Positions 6,782 through 14,399 are shown, counted from the first letter of the stretch. The stretch: DNA of 16,664 nt from Clostridiales bacterium (GCA_004556545.1 SFGO01000054.1:1-16664), one strand, 5' to 3'. The notes: generated from the sequence alone by a model not told the origin. Made by a program: numbers and translations.

Positions 6782-6810
6782 TTTACTTTGTTCGGCTCCC
6801 GGTTTACCAT
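6782..6810 (+). promoter_or_regulatory. Promoter of the sugar ABC transporter operon
   Basis: TTTACT (6782-6787), a 17-nt spacer and TACCAT (6805-6810) fit a housekeeping promoter of moderate strength. The predicted start at about 6817 leaves a leader of about 26 nt before the first permease. Confidence 0.5.
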
Positions 6811-6842
6811 AAAAGACACCAACGAGAAAGGATGAACGGTTC

Positions 6843-7784
6843 ATGAAACACACTACGGCCGTTTCGGGCCTGCAGGTGCGGCACAAGAGTCTGGGCCGGC
6901 GAATACTGGATCACTGGCAGATTTATCTGCTGCTCCTGCCCGCCGTGATCTATTTCATCATTTTTTACTATTGGCCCATGGCGGGCCTGCAGATCGCCTT
7001 CCGGGACTACCGGGTCTCCAAAGGCATCTGGGGAAGCACCTGGGTGGGGCTGAAGTATTTCCAGAAGTTCTTTCAGCATCCCCAGTGCTGGAAGATCATC
7101 CGAAATACCATGGTGATCTCCCTTTATACGCTGGCCACGTTCCCGCTTTCCATTATAATGGCGCTGCTCATCAACGAACTGCGGGGCAAGAAGTTCCAGA
7201 AAACGGTGCAGATGGTGACCTATGCGCCGCATTTTATCTCCACCGTCGTGATCTGCTCCATGATTACCCTGTTCATGAACCAGTCCACCGGCCTTTTCAA
7301 CAATATTATCGAAATGGCCGGGGGCAAGCGGGTGGATTTTCTGGGCACGGCCCGGTATTTCCCGCACATCTTCGTGTGGTCGGGCGTGTGGCAGGATCTG
7401 GGCTGGGGCACCATCATCTATCTGGCTACCCTGTCCAGCGTGTCGCCGGAGCTGCATGAAGCGGCCTATATGGACGGCGCGAACCGCCTGCAGATCATCT
7501 GGCACGTGAATTTCCCCTGCATCCTGCCCACGGTGGTTATCATGCTCATCATGAGCTGCGGCCGAATCCTGTCCGTCGGGTTTGAGAAGATTTACCTCTT
7601 GCAGAACTCCCTGAATCTGGATGTATCGCAGGTCATTTCCACCTATACCTACGAGCTGGGCCTGCTGGGCGGACAGTACAGCTACTCCACCGCCATCGGC
7701 CTGTTCAATACGGTGGTCAACGTGGTCATGCTGCTGATTGTCAATACCATCTGCAAGCGTCTCTCCGACGTGTCCCTGTGGTAA
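6843..7784 (+). CDS. Sugar ABC transporter permease, LplB/YtcP type (first of pair)
   Basis: This 313-aa inner-membrane protein forms half of the translocation channel for an oligosaccharide importer. Hydrophobic segments lie near residues 27-46, 92-112, 127-147, 180-200, 225-240 and 282-302, giving six helices. The cytoplasmic EAA loop that docks the ATPase is clear: ELHEAAYMDGANRLQIIWHV (203-222). The N-terminal part with YFIIFYYWPMAGLQIAFRDY is characteristic of the LplB group of carbohydrate permeases. AAAGGA lies about 10 nt before the ATG. The next permease follows after 18 bp with its own ribosome-binding site, so both are co-transcribed. No ATPase gene is found in the operon; in Bacillota such systems usually borrow a shared MsmX-type ATPase. 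Confidence 0.93.
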   Translation: MKHTTAVSGLQVRHKSLGRRILDHWQIYLLLLPAVIYFIIFYYWPMAGLQIAFRDYRVSKGIWGSTWVGLKYFQKFFQHPQCWKIIRNTMVISLYTLATFPLSIIMALLINELRGKKFQKTVQMVTYAPHFISTVVICSMITLFMNQSTGLFNNIIEMAGGKRVDFLGTARYFPHIFVWSGVWQDLGWGTIIYLATLSSVSPELHEAAYMDGANRLQIIWHVNFPCILPTVVIMLIMSCGRILSVGFEKIYLLQNSLNLDVSQVISTYTYELGLLGGQYSYSTAIGLFNTVVNVVMLLIVNTICKRLSDVSLW

Positions 7785-7802
7785 GAAAGGAGGAGGACGT
7801 AA

Positions 7803-8720
7803 ATGAAACCCACGATCATCCGCCGTACCCGGGCGGACAAGCTCTTCGACACCCTGAACGTCATCCTGATGGCCATTGTGCTGGTGATTACGCTCTATCC
7901 CCTGTACTTTGTGCTGATCGCCTCCGTGTCCGACGCCTATGAAGTGGCCAAGGGCAACGTGTTCCTCTGGCCCAAGGGCTTCACGGCGGAATCCTACCTG
8001 AACGTCTTTAAGGAAAACCGGGTGTGGCTGGGCTACCGCAATACCCTCTTCTATACCCTGACGGGCATCTTTTTCAGCCTGATCCTCACCATTCCCAGCG
8101 CCTACGCCCTCAGCAAGAAGACGCTGCCGGGCCGCCGGCTCATCAACGTGTTTTTCCTGATTCCCATGTACTTTAACGGCGGCCTGATTCCCACCTATCT
8201 GGTGATGAAAAAAATCGGGATGGTGAACCAGTGGTATTCGCTGATCCTGATTGCGGCCTCCAGCGTGTACAACATGATTGTGACCCGGGCCTACTTCCAG
8301 TCCAACGTTCCGGAGGAATTGTACGAATCCGCCCGGATTGACGGGGCCAATGAGCTGAAGACCTTCTTCCGCATCGCCCTTCCGCTGGTGAAGCCCATTC
8401 TGGCGGTGATGACGCTGTTCTTCGCCGTGGCCCGCTGGAACGACTACTTCAACGCTTTGATTTACACCACCAAGAACGAATACCTGCCCCTGCAGATGGT
8501 GCTGCGCTCCATCCTGCTCAACAGCCAGACCGCCATGCAGAAGGTGGATACCTCCGCCATGGACGCCGACGCCATCAAGAACGCCGCCCGGCTGGCCTAT
8601 ATGGCCGAGGCCATGAAATACGCGCTGATCGTCGTTTCCTCCGCGCCTTTGCTGATTGCCTATCCCTTCGTGCAGAAGTACTTTGTGACCGGCATGATGG
8701 TAGGCGCGGTGAAGGGCTGA
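7803..8720 (+). CDS. Sugar ABC transporter permease, YtcP/LplC type (second of pair)
   Basis: This 305-aa membrane protein is the partner channel subunit. Helices are visible near residues 18-42, 78-102, 113-135, 143-163, 195-218 and 272-292. The EAA loop reads EELYESARIDGANELKTFFR (171-190), followed by IALPLVKPILAVMTLFFAV, which is the standard pattern in the MalG-like half of carbohydrate importers. The start is preceded by AAAGGAGGAGG. It is the middle gene of permease-permease-binding protein, the same gene set as in Lpl/Ytc systems. The stop is followed by a hairpin (8730-8750) before the binding-protein gene. Confidence 0.93.
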   Translation: MKPTIIRRTRADKLFDTLNVILMAIVLVITLYPLYFVLIASVSDAYEVAKGNVFLWPKGFTAESYLNVFKENRVWLGYRNTLFYTLTGIFFSLILTIPSAYALSKKTLPGRRLINVFFLIPMYFNGGLIPTYLVMKKIGMVNQWYSLILIAASSVYNMIVTRAYFQSNVPEELYESARIDGANELKTFFRIALPLVKPILAVMTLFFAVARWNDYFNALIYTTKNEYLPLQMVLRSILLNSQTAMQKVDTSAMDADAIKNAARLAYMAEAMKYALIVVSSAPLLIAYPFVQKYFVTGMMVGAVKG

Positions 8721-8729
8721 TTCCGAAAT

Positions 8730-8750
8730 AAGAGAAGGGACTCTTCTCTT
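8730..8750 (+). other. Intercistronic hairpin between permease and binding-protein genes
   Basis: AAGAGAAG (8730-8737) and CTTCTCTT (8743-8750) form a perfect 8-bp stem with a 5-nt loop. AAAATAA follows instead of a U-tract, so it is not an intrinsic terminator on the plus strand. Its position just upstream of the AGGAG (8765-8769) suggests an mRNA processing or 5' stabilising element for the binding-protein message. Confidence 0.5.
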
Positions 8751-8778
8751 AAAATAAACAAAAAAGGAGATAACCCCA

Positions 8779-10488
8779 ATGAAAAAACTGGTTTCCGTTC
8801 TCCTGACGCTGGCGCTGCTGCTCGGCTCCGTCAGTGCGCTGGCCGCCTACAACGACCATACCGACTATGTGGATTGGCCCATCGTCAAGGACGGCGAAAA
8901 GCTGACCGTCAGCGTTGCGACCAAGCGCAGCGAGCAGTACGGCAAGGATCCCGACCAGCAGTGGTTCTGGATCTGGTCCGAGACCTATTCCGGCATCGAC
9001 TTTGAGGTGGATCAGATTCTGTCTACCGCCGTGGACGAGCGCAAGAGCCTGATGTTTGCCTCCGGCGACCTGCCCGACCTGCTCTTCGGCGTCAATTTGA
9101 CCACCTCCGAGCTGGTGCGTTACGGCATGAGCGAAGGCATGCTGCTGGATCTGACCCCCTACATCACCCCCGAAATCATGCCCAATCTGTGCAAGTGGAA
9201 TGAAGCCTATCCGGAAGGACTGGCCTACTGCACCACCCCCGACGGCAAGATCTACACCCTGCCCGGCTTCTCTGACCTGTTTATTCTGGGCGATGGCCCC
9301 AACGAAATGCAGATCAACACCGACTGGCTGAAGGAAGCCGGTCTGGAAATGCCCAAGACGCTGGATGAGTTCACCGCTATGCTGTACAAGTTTAAGGAAC
9401 TGCATCCTGAAGGCGTTCCTCTGGGCTCCGGCGCGAAGAATGCTGACAACGACCCCCGCAATTATATTCTGAACGCTTTCGGCTACCTGTGGCCAGGCGA
9501 ATACTCCAACCAGATCGGCATTCAGCCCGCCGTCCGGGAAGGAAAGACCGTCATCCCCGCGTATGACGATACCTTTGTGGAATTCCTGAAGCTGATGAAC
9601 CAGTACTACACCGACGGCCTCATGTCCGCCGACTTCTTCACCATCGATCAGACCACTGCCTACGCCCAGCTGGCGGAAGACGCGGTGGGTACTTATGCGG
9701 GTCTGGCCTATCTGGCCCTGCCGGAGAAGGAAGACTTCACCAAGTGGGTGGACGCTACGCCTCTGACCAGCCAGTGGAACGATACCGTGCAGGCAGGCGC
9801 GCTGAACAAGTTCCGTTACGGCTATGTGTCCCTGAACGCGAATGTGGAAGAAAGCAAGATCGTGCCCATCATGAAGTATCTGGACGCTTTCTACACCGAC
9901 CTGCTGGGCATGTACCTGTGGTGCGGCCCCGCTGCCACCAGCTCCGATACCATGGGCATCATCGGCGGCTATATGGTCACGGAAGACAACGCTTATGTGT
10001 GGCTGGATGCGGAAGGCAACAAGACCGACAGCCAGGCCTTCATGGAAGGCGACGCGGGCAACATGGCTCACGGCTTCGGCAACCGCTCTCATCCCCTGCA
10101 GAACAAAGAAGCCTTTGACGCGGGCGTGACCAACCGTCCCGAAATGCGCTCCTACTACTACAACAAGGACAACATCCTGCCCTACGCCTACGATCCGAAC
10201 TTCGGCTCCGGCGCTCATATGCTGAACCTGAAGAACAACGTAGAGCCTTACCGCACCGATTCCTTCCCCATGATCGTGTACTACGATGAGGAAACCACGC
10301 TGGCCATCGATGAACTGAATACCATTCTGGAGCCCTACATCGAGTCCGAAGTGGCCAAGTTCATCACCGGCGCGCGCAGCATCGACGAATTCCCCAAGTT
10401 CCAGGAAGAACTGAAGGGCATGGGCATCGAAGAGCTGCTGGGCTACTACACCACCGCTTACGAAAACTATCTGTCCGCTCAGAAATAA
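8779..10488 (+). CDS. Extracellular solute-binding protein of a sugar ABC transporter (family 1, LplA/YtcQ-like)
   Basis: This 569-aa protein captures sugar outside the cell and delivers it to the two permeases encoded directly upstream. Residues 1-23 are a typical signal peptide: MKK, a leucine-rich core, then SVSALAA before YNDH. Cleavage is predicted after an Ala near 22-23. There is no lipobox cysteine, which is unusual for a Gram-positive binding protein. The mature part has the length and composition of the large LplA-type binding proteins (about 500-560 aa), with many Trp/Tyr residues suited to sugar stacking and stretches such as TPYITPEIMPNL. AGGAG lies 9 nt before the ATG. The exact sugar cannot be read from the sequence; the adjacent hydrolases point to galactose-containing oligosaccharides. 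Confidence 0.9.
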   Translation: MKKLVSVLLTLALLLGSVSALAAYNDHTDYVDWPIVKDGEKLTVSVATKRSEQYGKDPDQQWFWIWSETYSGIDFEVDQILSTAVDERKSLMFASGDLPDLLFGVNLTTSELVRYGMSEGMLLDLTPYITPEIMPNLCKWNEAYPEGLAYCTTPDGKIYTLPGFSDLFILGDGPNEMQINTDWLKEAGLEMPKTLDEFTAMLYKFKELHPEGVPLGSGAKNADNDPRNYILNAFGYLWPGEYSNQIGIQPAVREGKTVIPAYDDTFVEFLKLMNQYYTDGLMSADFFTIDQTTAYAQLAEDAVGTYAGLAYLALPEKEDFTKWVDATPLTSQWNDTVQAGALNKFRYGYVSLNANVEESKIVPIMKYLDAFYTDLLGMYLWCGPAATSSDTMGIIGGYMVTEDNAYVWLDAEGNKTDSQAFMEGDAGNMAHGFGNRSHPLQNKEAFDAGVTNRPEMRSYYYNKDNILPYAYDPNFGSGAHMLNLKNNVEPYRTDSFPMIVYYDEETTLAIDELNTILEPYIESEVAKFITGARSIDEFPKFQEELKGMGIEELLGYYTTAYENYLSAQK

Positions 10489-10499
10489 ACATTGACAAA

Positions 10500-10534
10500 C
10501 TCCGCCGCTTTTGGGTACTCTGAAAGCGGCGGAG
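10500..10534 (+). other. 12-bp hairpin after the binding-protein gene
   Basis: CTCCGCCGCTTT (10500-10511) pairs perfectly with AAAGCGGCGGAG (10523-10534) around an 11-nt loop. It lies 11 bp past the stop. No U-tract follows, so it more likely protects the mRNA 3' end than terminates by itself. A TTGACA at 10492-10497 precedes it, but only a poor -10 (TACTCT, 18 nt away) lies inside the hairpin. Confidence 0.6.
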
Positions 10535-10549
10535 GAATGGCCTCTGACA

Positions 10550-10578
10550 CCTTCAGCCCTTTTTGGGCTGAAGGCTTT
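10550..10578 (+). terminator. Terminator of the transporter operon
   Basis: CCTTCAGCCC (10550-10559) and GGGCTGAAGG (10565-10574) form a perfect 10-bp stem with a TTTTT loop, followed by CTTTTG. A small GGGC/GCCC hairpin and a T7 run (10600-10606) follow, which may complete termination before the regulator gene. Confidence 0.6.
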
Positions 10579-10665
10579 TGGGCGTTTACAGCCCACCTGT
10601 TTTTTTGAGGGCCTGCCCCTGAATGCTGAATACTCATCAATACTCAATACGAAGGGAGAATCCTG

Positions 10666-12726
10666 ATGCCGATCCGCAGCCGGGTATTCAAACGATATGT
10701 GCTGTCCTATTTTTCTGTGGTGCTGGCCGTGTGCATGGCTATGGGCCTGGCGCTGGTGCGGGCGGCTTCCGGTCAGCTGCGGCAGGCGGAGACGGAGGTC
10801 TATCAGGCCCGGCTGGCCCAGACCGGCGATTACATCGAGCGGCAGCTGTCGGCCATGGAGGATATCCGGCTGGATGTGAAGACCCGGCTGCAGTTTCAGC
10901 CCTTTTACCTCACCCGGCAGAAGACCAACGAATTTGAGCTGCTGGACGCTTTTGCCCGGTACGCCAGCTTTTCGCCGTGGATTGAGGAATATTATCTGTG
11001 GTATCAGGACGCGGGCAGGGTTTTCAGCACGCGAAGCGCCTATTCCGAGCGCGTCTTCTTCCAGCAGATTATGAACGGCCTGCCGCCGGAGCAGCTGACA
11101 GCGGCTCTCCCCGCGGCGGGGAGCATCCTGTTTCAGGTGCCGGACACTCGGCCCGACGCGCTGATGATTGCGCTGCCGTTCTATTTCGGCACGGCCCGGC
11201 TTCCCACGGGACAGTGTACGCTGATTTTTCTGGTCAAGCTGAGCCAGCTCAGGCAGACCATCTGGCAGATGACCGGTCAGGAACGGGGCAGCGGGTTTGC
11301 GCTGGAATACGAAGGCCAGACCATGCTGTCCACCCTGACGGCGGAGCAAATCATTGCCGGGCAGGGCACGCAGGAAAAGGCGCGGGTGGCGATTGCCGAG
11401 CCCAGCATCGCCGGGCTGGAACGGATTGGCTCGTTTGAACGGCTGACCATCTGGATTGTGCTGCTGGCATTGGTGCTGGGGACGGCCATTGCCGTGTATG
11501 CGGCCTGGCGGAGCTATCAGCCCATCCGCAGGCTGTACGCCAAATACGGCGGCAGCCAGAAGCCCAGCAACGAATTGCAGACGCTGGAAGAGCTGCTCAG
11601 CAGTTCGCTCAGGCGCAACACCTTTTCCCAAAAGCAGATTGAGGAGCAGATGGAGCAGCTGGATCTGCAGCAGTCCTGGCTGAAGCAGCAGCTGGTGATG
11701 ATGCTGATTTCCGGCAATCACAGCCCGGTGGTGAAGGAACTGATCCAGAAAATGGGCTTTGAAATGACGCACGCCCATTTTGCCCTGTGCTTCCTGTATT
11801 TGCAGGGCGGCGAGGGCGACCGCACGGGGCTGGTGCGCAGCATCGAGGATTTCTCCGACGAGGAATACACCCTGTATGCGGCGGAATTGCAGGAAAACCG
11901 GGAGTATATCGTCCTGATGAACTTTCAGGAAGAAGAGCAGTGCCGGGAGCTTCTGGAGCTTTTGTCCGACAGTCTGGAAAGCCGGAACCTGTCGGTACAG
12001 GTGCAGCTGAGCCGCCTGTGCAGCCAGCTGGACGAGATCGCCTCCGCTGCCATCGAAACCCTGAACACGCCGCCGACGGCCCTGACGCTGGACAGCGGCG
12101 CCGTCGAAGAGGAAGACGCGCTGGAACAGCTGGCGGCGCTGACGGAAAGCGGCAGCACACCGCAGGCGCTGGCTCTGCTGGAAACCCTGATTGCCCAGAC
12201 GGAAAACCGTTATCCGTCCTATCTGATGCGCATTTACATGCTCAACCGGCTGGCGCAGCAGGTAATGGCGCTGGCTTCTCAGGAGGGCGTGGCGCTTCCC
12301 CAGGAGCCCATCGGTCAGGATCCGGCCAGCATGCGCGCAGCGCTGGAAAAGCTGGTGCGGGCCCTGTGCTGCAAGGCCGAAGGAAAACTCCCCGTCGATA
12401 AGCCGGAGGGCGGCAAGGCGGCCGCCTACGTGCGGGAGCATTGTCTGGACGGGGATATCAGCCTGTCCTCCACGGCGGAGGCCATGGGGATCTCCACCAA
12501 ACAGGTATCCCGGCTTCTGCGGATGGAGGTGGATAAGACCTTCAAGGAATATCTGCTTCAGCTTCGCATGGAGGCGGCGCAGGGGTTCCTTCGGGAGGAA
12601 GGGCTTTCCATCGCCGAAACCGCCAATCGGGTGGGCTATTTCAACATCTCTCATTTCATCAAGTGCTTCAAGACCTACACCGGCATGACTCCCGGCGAAT
12701 GGAAAAAGCTCTCTTCCGGAAAATAA
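10666..12726 (+). CDS. Membrane-anchored AraC-family transcriptional regulator with extracellular sensor region
   Basis: This 686-aa protein probably senses a ligand outside the cell and controls transcription directly. A transmembrane helix lies at about 11-33 and a predicted extracellular domain of about 220 residues (CACHE-like by position) follows. A second helix is at about 259-281 (LTIWIVLLALVLGTAIAVY). A Gln/Glu-rich coiled coil lies at about 318-345. A C-terminal AraC DNA-binding domain (about 585-683) carries two helix-turn-helix units: ISLSSTAEAMGISTKQVSRL and LSIAETANRVGYFNISHFIK, then FKTYTGMTPGEW. This layout is common next to LplABC-type sugar loci in Bacillota, where the histidine-kinase step is bypassed. 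GGGAG lies 7 nt before the ATG. It follows the transporter operon in the same direction but behind terminator-like hairpins, and likely regulates the transporter and the two divergent hydrolases. Confidence 0.9.
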   Translation: MPIRSRVFKRYVLSYFSVVLAVCMAMGLALVRAASGQLRQAETEVYQARLAQTGDYIERQLSAMEDIRLDVKTRLQFQPFYLTRQKTNEFELLDAFARYASFSPWIEEYYLWYQDAGRVFSTRSAYSERVFFQQIMNGLPPEQLTAALPAAGSILFQVPDTRPDALMIALPFYFGTARLPTGQCTLIFLVKLSQLRQTIWQMTGQERGSGFALEYEGQTMLSTLTAEQIIAGQGTQEKARVAIAEPSIAGLERIGSFERLTIWIVLLALVLGTAIAVYAAWRSYQPIRRLYAKYGGSQKPSNELQTLEELLSSSLRRNTFSQKQIEEQMEQLDLQQSWLKQQLVMMLISGNHSPVVKELIQKMGFEMTHAHFALCFLYLQGGEGDRTGLVRSIEDFSDEEYTLYAAELQENREYIVLMNFQEEEQCRELLELLSDSLESRNLSVQVQLSRLCSQLDEIASAAIETLNTPPTALTLDSGAVEEEDALEQLAALTESGSTPQALALLETLIAQTENRYPSYLMRIYMLNRLAQQVMALASQEGVALPQEPIGQDPASMRAALEKLVRALCCKAEGKLPVDKPEGGKAAAYVREHCLDGDISLSSTAEAMGISTKQVSRLLRMEVDKTFKEYLLQLRMEAAQGFLREEGLSIAETANRVGYFNISHFIKCFKTYTGMTPGEWKKLSSGK

Positions 12727-12839
12727 GGAGCAAGGCAGCGCCCGATCATCTTTTTTTCAAAAAATGGGAAGAAACGGCACGAAGGGATCGTTGAATCAGA
12801 CAGACGGCTTTGAAAGCCGCCCGGAGGAGGGATGTACCG

Positions 12840-13919
12840 ATGAAGAAAATGCTGAGTCTTCTGCTGATCCTGAGCCTGCTGGCCCTGTGCGTTCCCGCTT
12901 TGGCGGCCGGACAGACGGCCTATGTGGACGGCGGATCGGCAGACCGGGTTCATCTGCGGCTGAAGCCTGCGGCGGATTCCCGCTCGCTGGGTTTGTATTT
13001 TACGGGCACTGAGGTGGAATGCTGGTCGGATCCCAGCGAGACATGGGTGCATGTTTCCATCGGCGCGGAGGACGGCTACATGATGTCCAAGTATCTGTCG
13101 CTGGAGAAAGTGCCTTCCCGTCAGCCGCTCGGCATTGCCCGCACCGATTCCTGGCTGAACCTGCGGAAGCTGCCCACCAAGGATTCCGAGCGCCTGACCA
13201 CCCTGCGCGAGGGCGATACCGTTACCGTGCTGGGCGAGACGGCCTACAGCTGGTACTATATCGACGCGAACGGCGTGTACGGCTACGTATACGAGCGCTA
13301 TCTGGAACTGAATGATTCCGACGGCGGAACCTCTTCTCTGCCCCTTTCCGGGGAAGAACTGCCGCTGCTGCGTTCCGTGCTGGAAAACCGGATGACCATG
13401 AGCCTGAACGGTGAAGAACTGCTGCTGTCCCAGTATGCGGAGCAGAGCGACATGCCGCTGGAAATGCCCCGGCTGGCCGTTCTGGATCTGGATGGCGACG
13501 GCCAGATGGAAGCCGTCATCAAGGAATACACCCGCGGCGTGGAATATACGGAGCTTGGCTCGCTGGTGCTGGACGTCCAGCAGAATACGGTCTATGCCTA
13601 TGAGCTGTCCCTTCGGGCGATGAACGAGCTGAAGGCAGACGGCACCTTTACCTATTCCAGTGGCGCGGCGGACAACGGCATTGCATCCCTCAAGCCGGAG
13701 GGAGACAGCGTCCCTTACCAGATCCTTGCGGAAAGCAGCACGGACAGCGCCGGAGGCATCTCCTACGCGGTGAACGGCCTGACCGTTTCCGGCACCGACT
13801 ACAGCGCCGCGCTGGATCAGCAGACCCAAAAACCGGAGGCTGTCTGGTACGAGTGGAACGAAACCAATTTCAACCTGCTGTTCGGCTCCGTAACGGCCCG
13901 GAGGATGGGGGAGTCGTAA
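12840..13919 (+). CDS. Secreted protein with two bacterial SH3 domains
   Basis: This 359-aa protein starts with a signal peptide (1-23, MKKMLSLLLILSLLALCVPA then LAA) lacking a lipobox at the cleavage site. Two SH3b repeats follow, at about 25-90 (VHLRLKPAADSRSLGLYFTG) and about 97-157 (LNLRKLPTKDSERLTTLREG), each ending in a GYM/GYV-x-x-x-YL signature. Such domains usually bind cell-wall peptides. The C-terminal domain (about 170-359) has no recognised catalytic motif but contains LDLDGDGQMEAV (214-225), a calcium-loop-like sequence. The start at 12840 has GGAGGAGGG ending 8 nt upstream; an earlier in-frame ATG at 12810 would spoil the signal peptide. It lies 113 bp after the regulator gene with no terminator between them. 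Its role in the sugar locus, if any, is unknown. Confidence 0.82.
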   Translation: MKKMLSLLLILSLLALCVPALAAGQTAYVDGGSADRVHLRLKPAADSRSLGLYFTGTEVECWSDPSETWVHVSIGAEDGYMMSKYLSLEKVPSRQPLGIARTDSWLNLRKLPTKDSERLTTLREGDTVTVLGETAYSWYYIDANGVYGYVYERYLELNDSDGGTSSLPLSGEELPLLRSVLENRMTMSLNGEELLLSQYAEQSDMPLEMPRLAVLDLDGDGQMEAVIKEYTRGVEYTELGSLVLDVQQNTVYAYELSLRAMNELKADGTFTYSSGAADNGIASLKPEGDSVPYQILAESSTDSAGGISYAVNGLTVSGTDYSAALDQQTQKPEAVWYEWNETNFNLLFGSVTARRMGES

Positions 13920-13930
13920 AAAACAGCCCC

Positions 13931-13972
13931 AAAAGCCCTTTCCAGAAAATGGTTTTTCTGGAAAGGGCTTTT
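13931..13972. terminator. Strong bidirectional terminator after the SH3-protein gene
   Basis: A perfect 19-bp stem joins 13931-13949 with 13954-13972 around the loop TGGT. Both ends are A4 and T4 respectively, so either strand reads a U-rich 3' arm. It sits 11 bp past the SH3-protein stop. Confidence 0.9.
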
Positions 13973-14118
13973 CATGTGCCGAAAATTTCGTTCTGGTTCC
14001 GCTGCCCAGTATATGAAGCGCTGTTCCCGCCTGCACGACTGTTTTGGTCGGGGCGGAAACGGCGTGACGCCGCGGCTTCGGGAAATCGCCGGTCGGGCTT
14101 TTCCTGCCTCAAAAAAGA

Positions 14119-14147
14119 TTGATGGCAGGCGTTTTCCATGTTATCAT
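14119..14147 (+). promoter_or_regulatory. Promoter of the 45-aa micro-ORF
   Basis: TTGATG (14119-14124), a 17-nt spacer and TATCAT (14142-14147). The predicted start at about 14154 gives an 88-nt structured leader before the ATG at 14243. Confidence 0.65.
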
Positions 14148-14242
14148 GTTCCCGTACTCAAGGGAAACCAGGAGCGCAGGGAGAGCGGATAGGCTGACAC
14201 CAAAACCAACGCCATTCAAGGGCGGAAGGGAGGTGAGAGCCT

Positions 14243-14380
14243 ATGCAGTCCAAAGCAACGGAAGTGATTACGATCCGCACCACGGTAACAACCACGGTGA
14301 AGATCGAAAGAACCACGGAAACAAAAGAAAGCACCACGATGCCGCTAATCATCGTAGTGCTAAAGGACGATAAAGGCTAA
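14243..14380 (+). CDS. 45-aa Thr/Val-rich micro-ORF, putative product of a type I toxin-antitoxin-like locus
   Basis: The ORF encodes a 45-residue peptide starting MQSKATEVITIRTT, rich in Thr, with a short hydrophobic patch MPLIIVVL (33-40) and a charged tail KDDKG. It has an excellent ribosome-binding site (GGGAGGTGA, 14228-14236) 6 nt before the ATG and a consensus promoter upstream. An antisense RNA (14321-14399) overlaps its last third. This arrangement resembles type I toxin genes, but such toxins normally carry a membrane helix of about 20 residues, and this peptide does not. I do not recognise the family. The opposite strand over the same bases could encode a hydrophobic peptide, but that reading has no ribosome-binding site and its ATG falls within the antisense terminator. 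The function of the peptide is open. Confidence 0.6.
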   Translation: MQSKATEVITIRTTVTTTVKIERTTETKESTTMPLIIVVLKDDKG

Positions 14381-14399
14381 GACCTAAAAGCCTTTCCGC
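14321..14399 (-). ncRNA. Predicted antisense RNA (~78 nt) overlapping the micro-ORF 3' end
   Basis: The promoter at 14434-14406 predicts a start at about 14399. The RNA then forms stem-loop 1 (AAAGGCT, a 10-nt loop, AGCCTTT; 14395-14372). Stem-loop 2 is GCACTACGATG (14360-14350), an 8-nt loop, and CATCGTGGTGC (14341-14331), 11 bp with one G-U pair. TTTCTTTTGTTT follows as a U-rich tract (14330-14319), so stem-loop 2 is an intrinsic terminator on this strand. Size and layout match type I antitoxin RNAs. It is fully complementary to codons in the last third of the micro-ORF and to its 3' untranslated region. Confidence 0.6.

Noticed and set aside
10492..10524. A promoter for the regulator gene starting at TTGACA 10492
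   Set aside because: The only -10 candidate at a fitting distance (TACTCT) is poor and lies inside a 12-bp hairpin, followed by a likely terminator before the gene.
8749..12654. A minus-strand open frame of about 1300 codons across the binding-protein and regulator genes
   Set aside because: It is antisense to two well-supported genes, has Gln/His/Arg-rich low-quality sequence with no domain, and has no ribosome-binding site. It results from high-GC codon use on the other strand.
12675..14036. A minus-strand open frame of 453 codons opposite the SH3-protein gene
   Set aside because: It crosses the 19-bp terminator hairpin and mirrors a secreted protein with clear repeats, so it is a composition artefact.
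14158..14352. A hydrophobic 64-aa minus-strand peptide (starts MISGIVVLSFVS) as the toxin of the 14.2 kb locus
   Set aside because: It looks like a membrane peptide, but no ribosome-binding site precedes its ATG. The ATG also falls inside the terminator stem of the antisense RNA. The plus-strand ORF has a far better start. It is kept in mind as an alternative.
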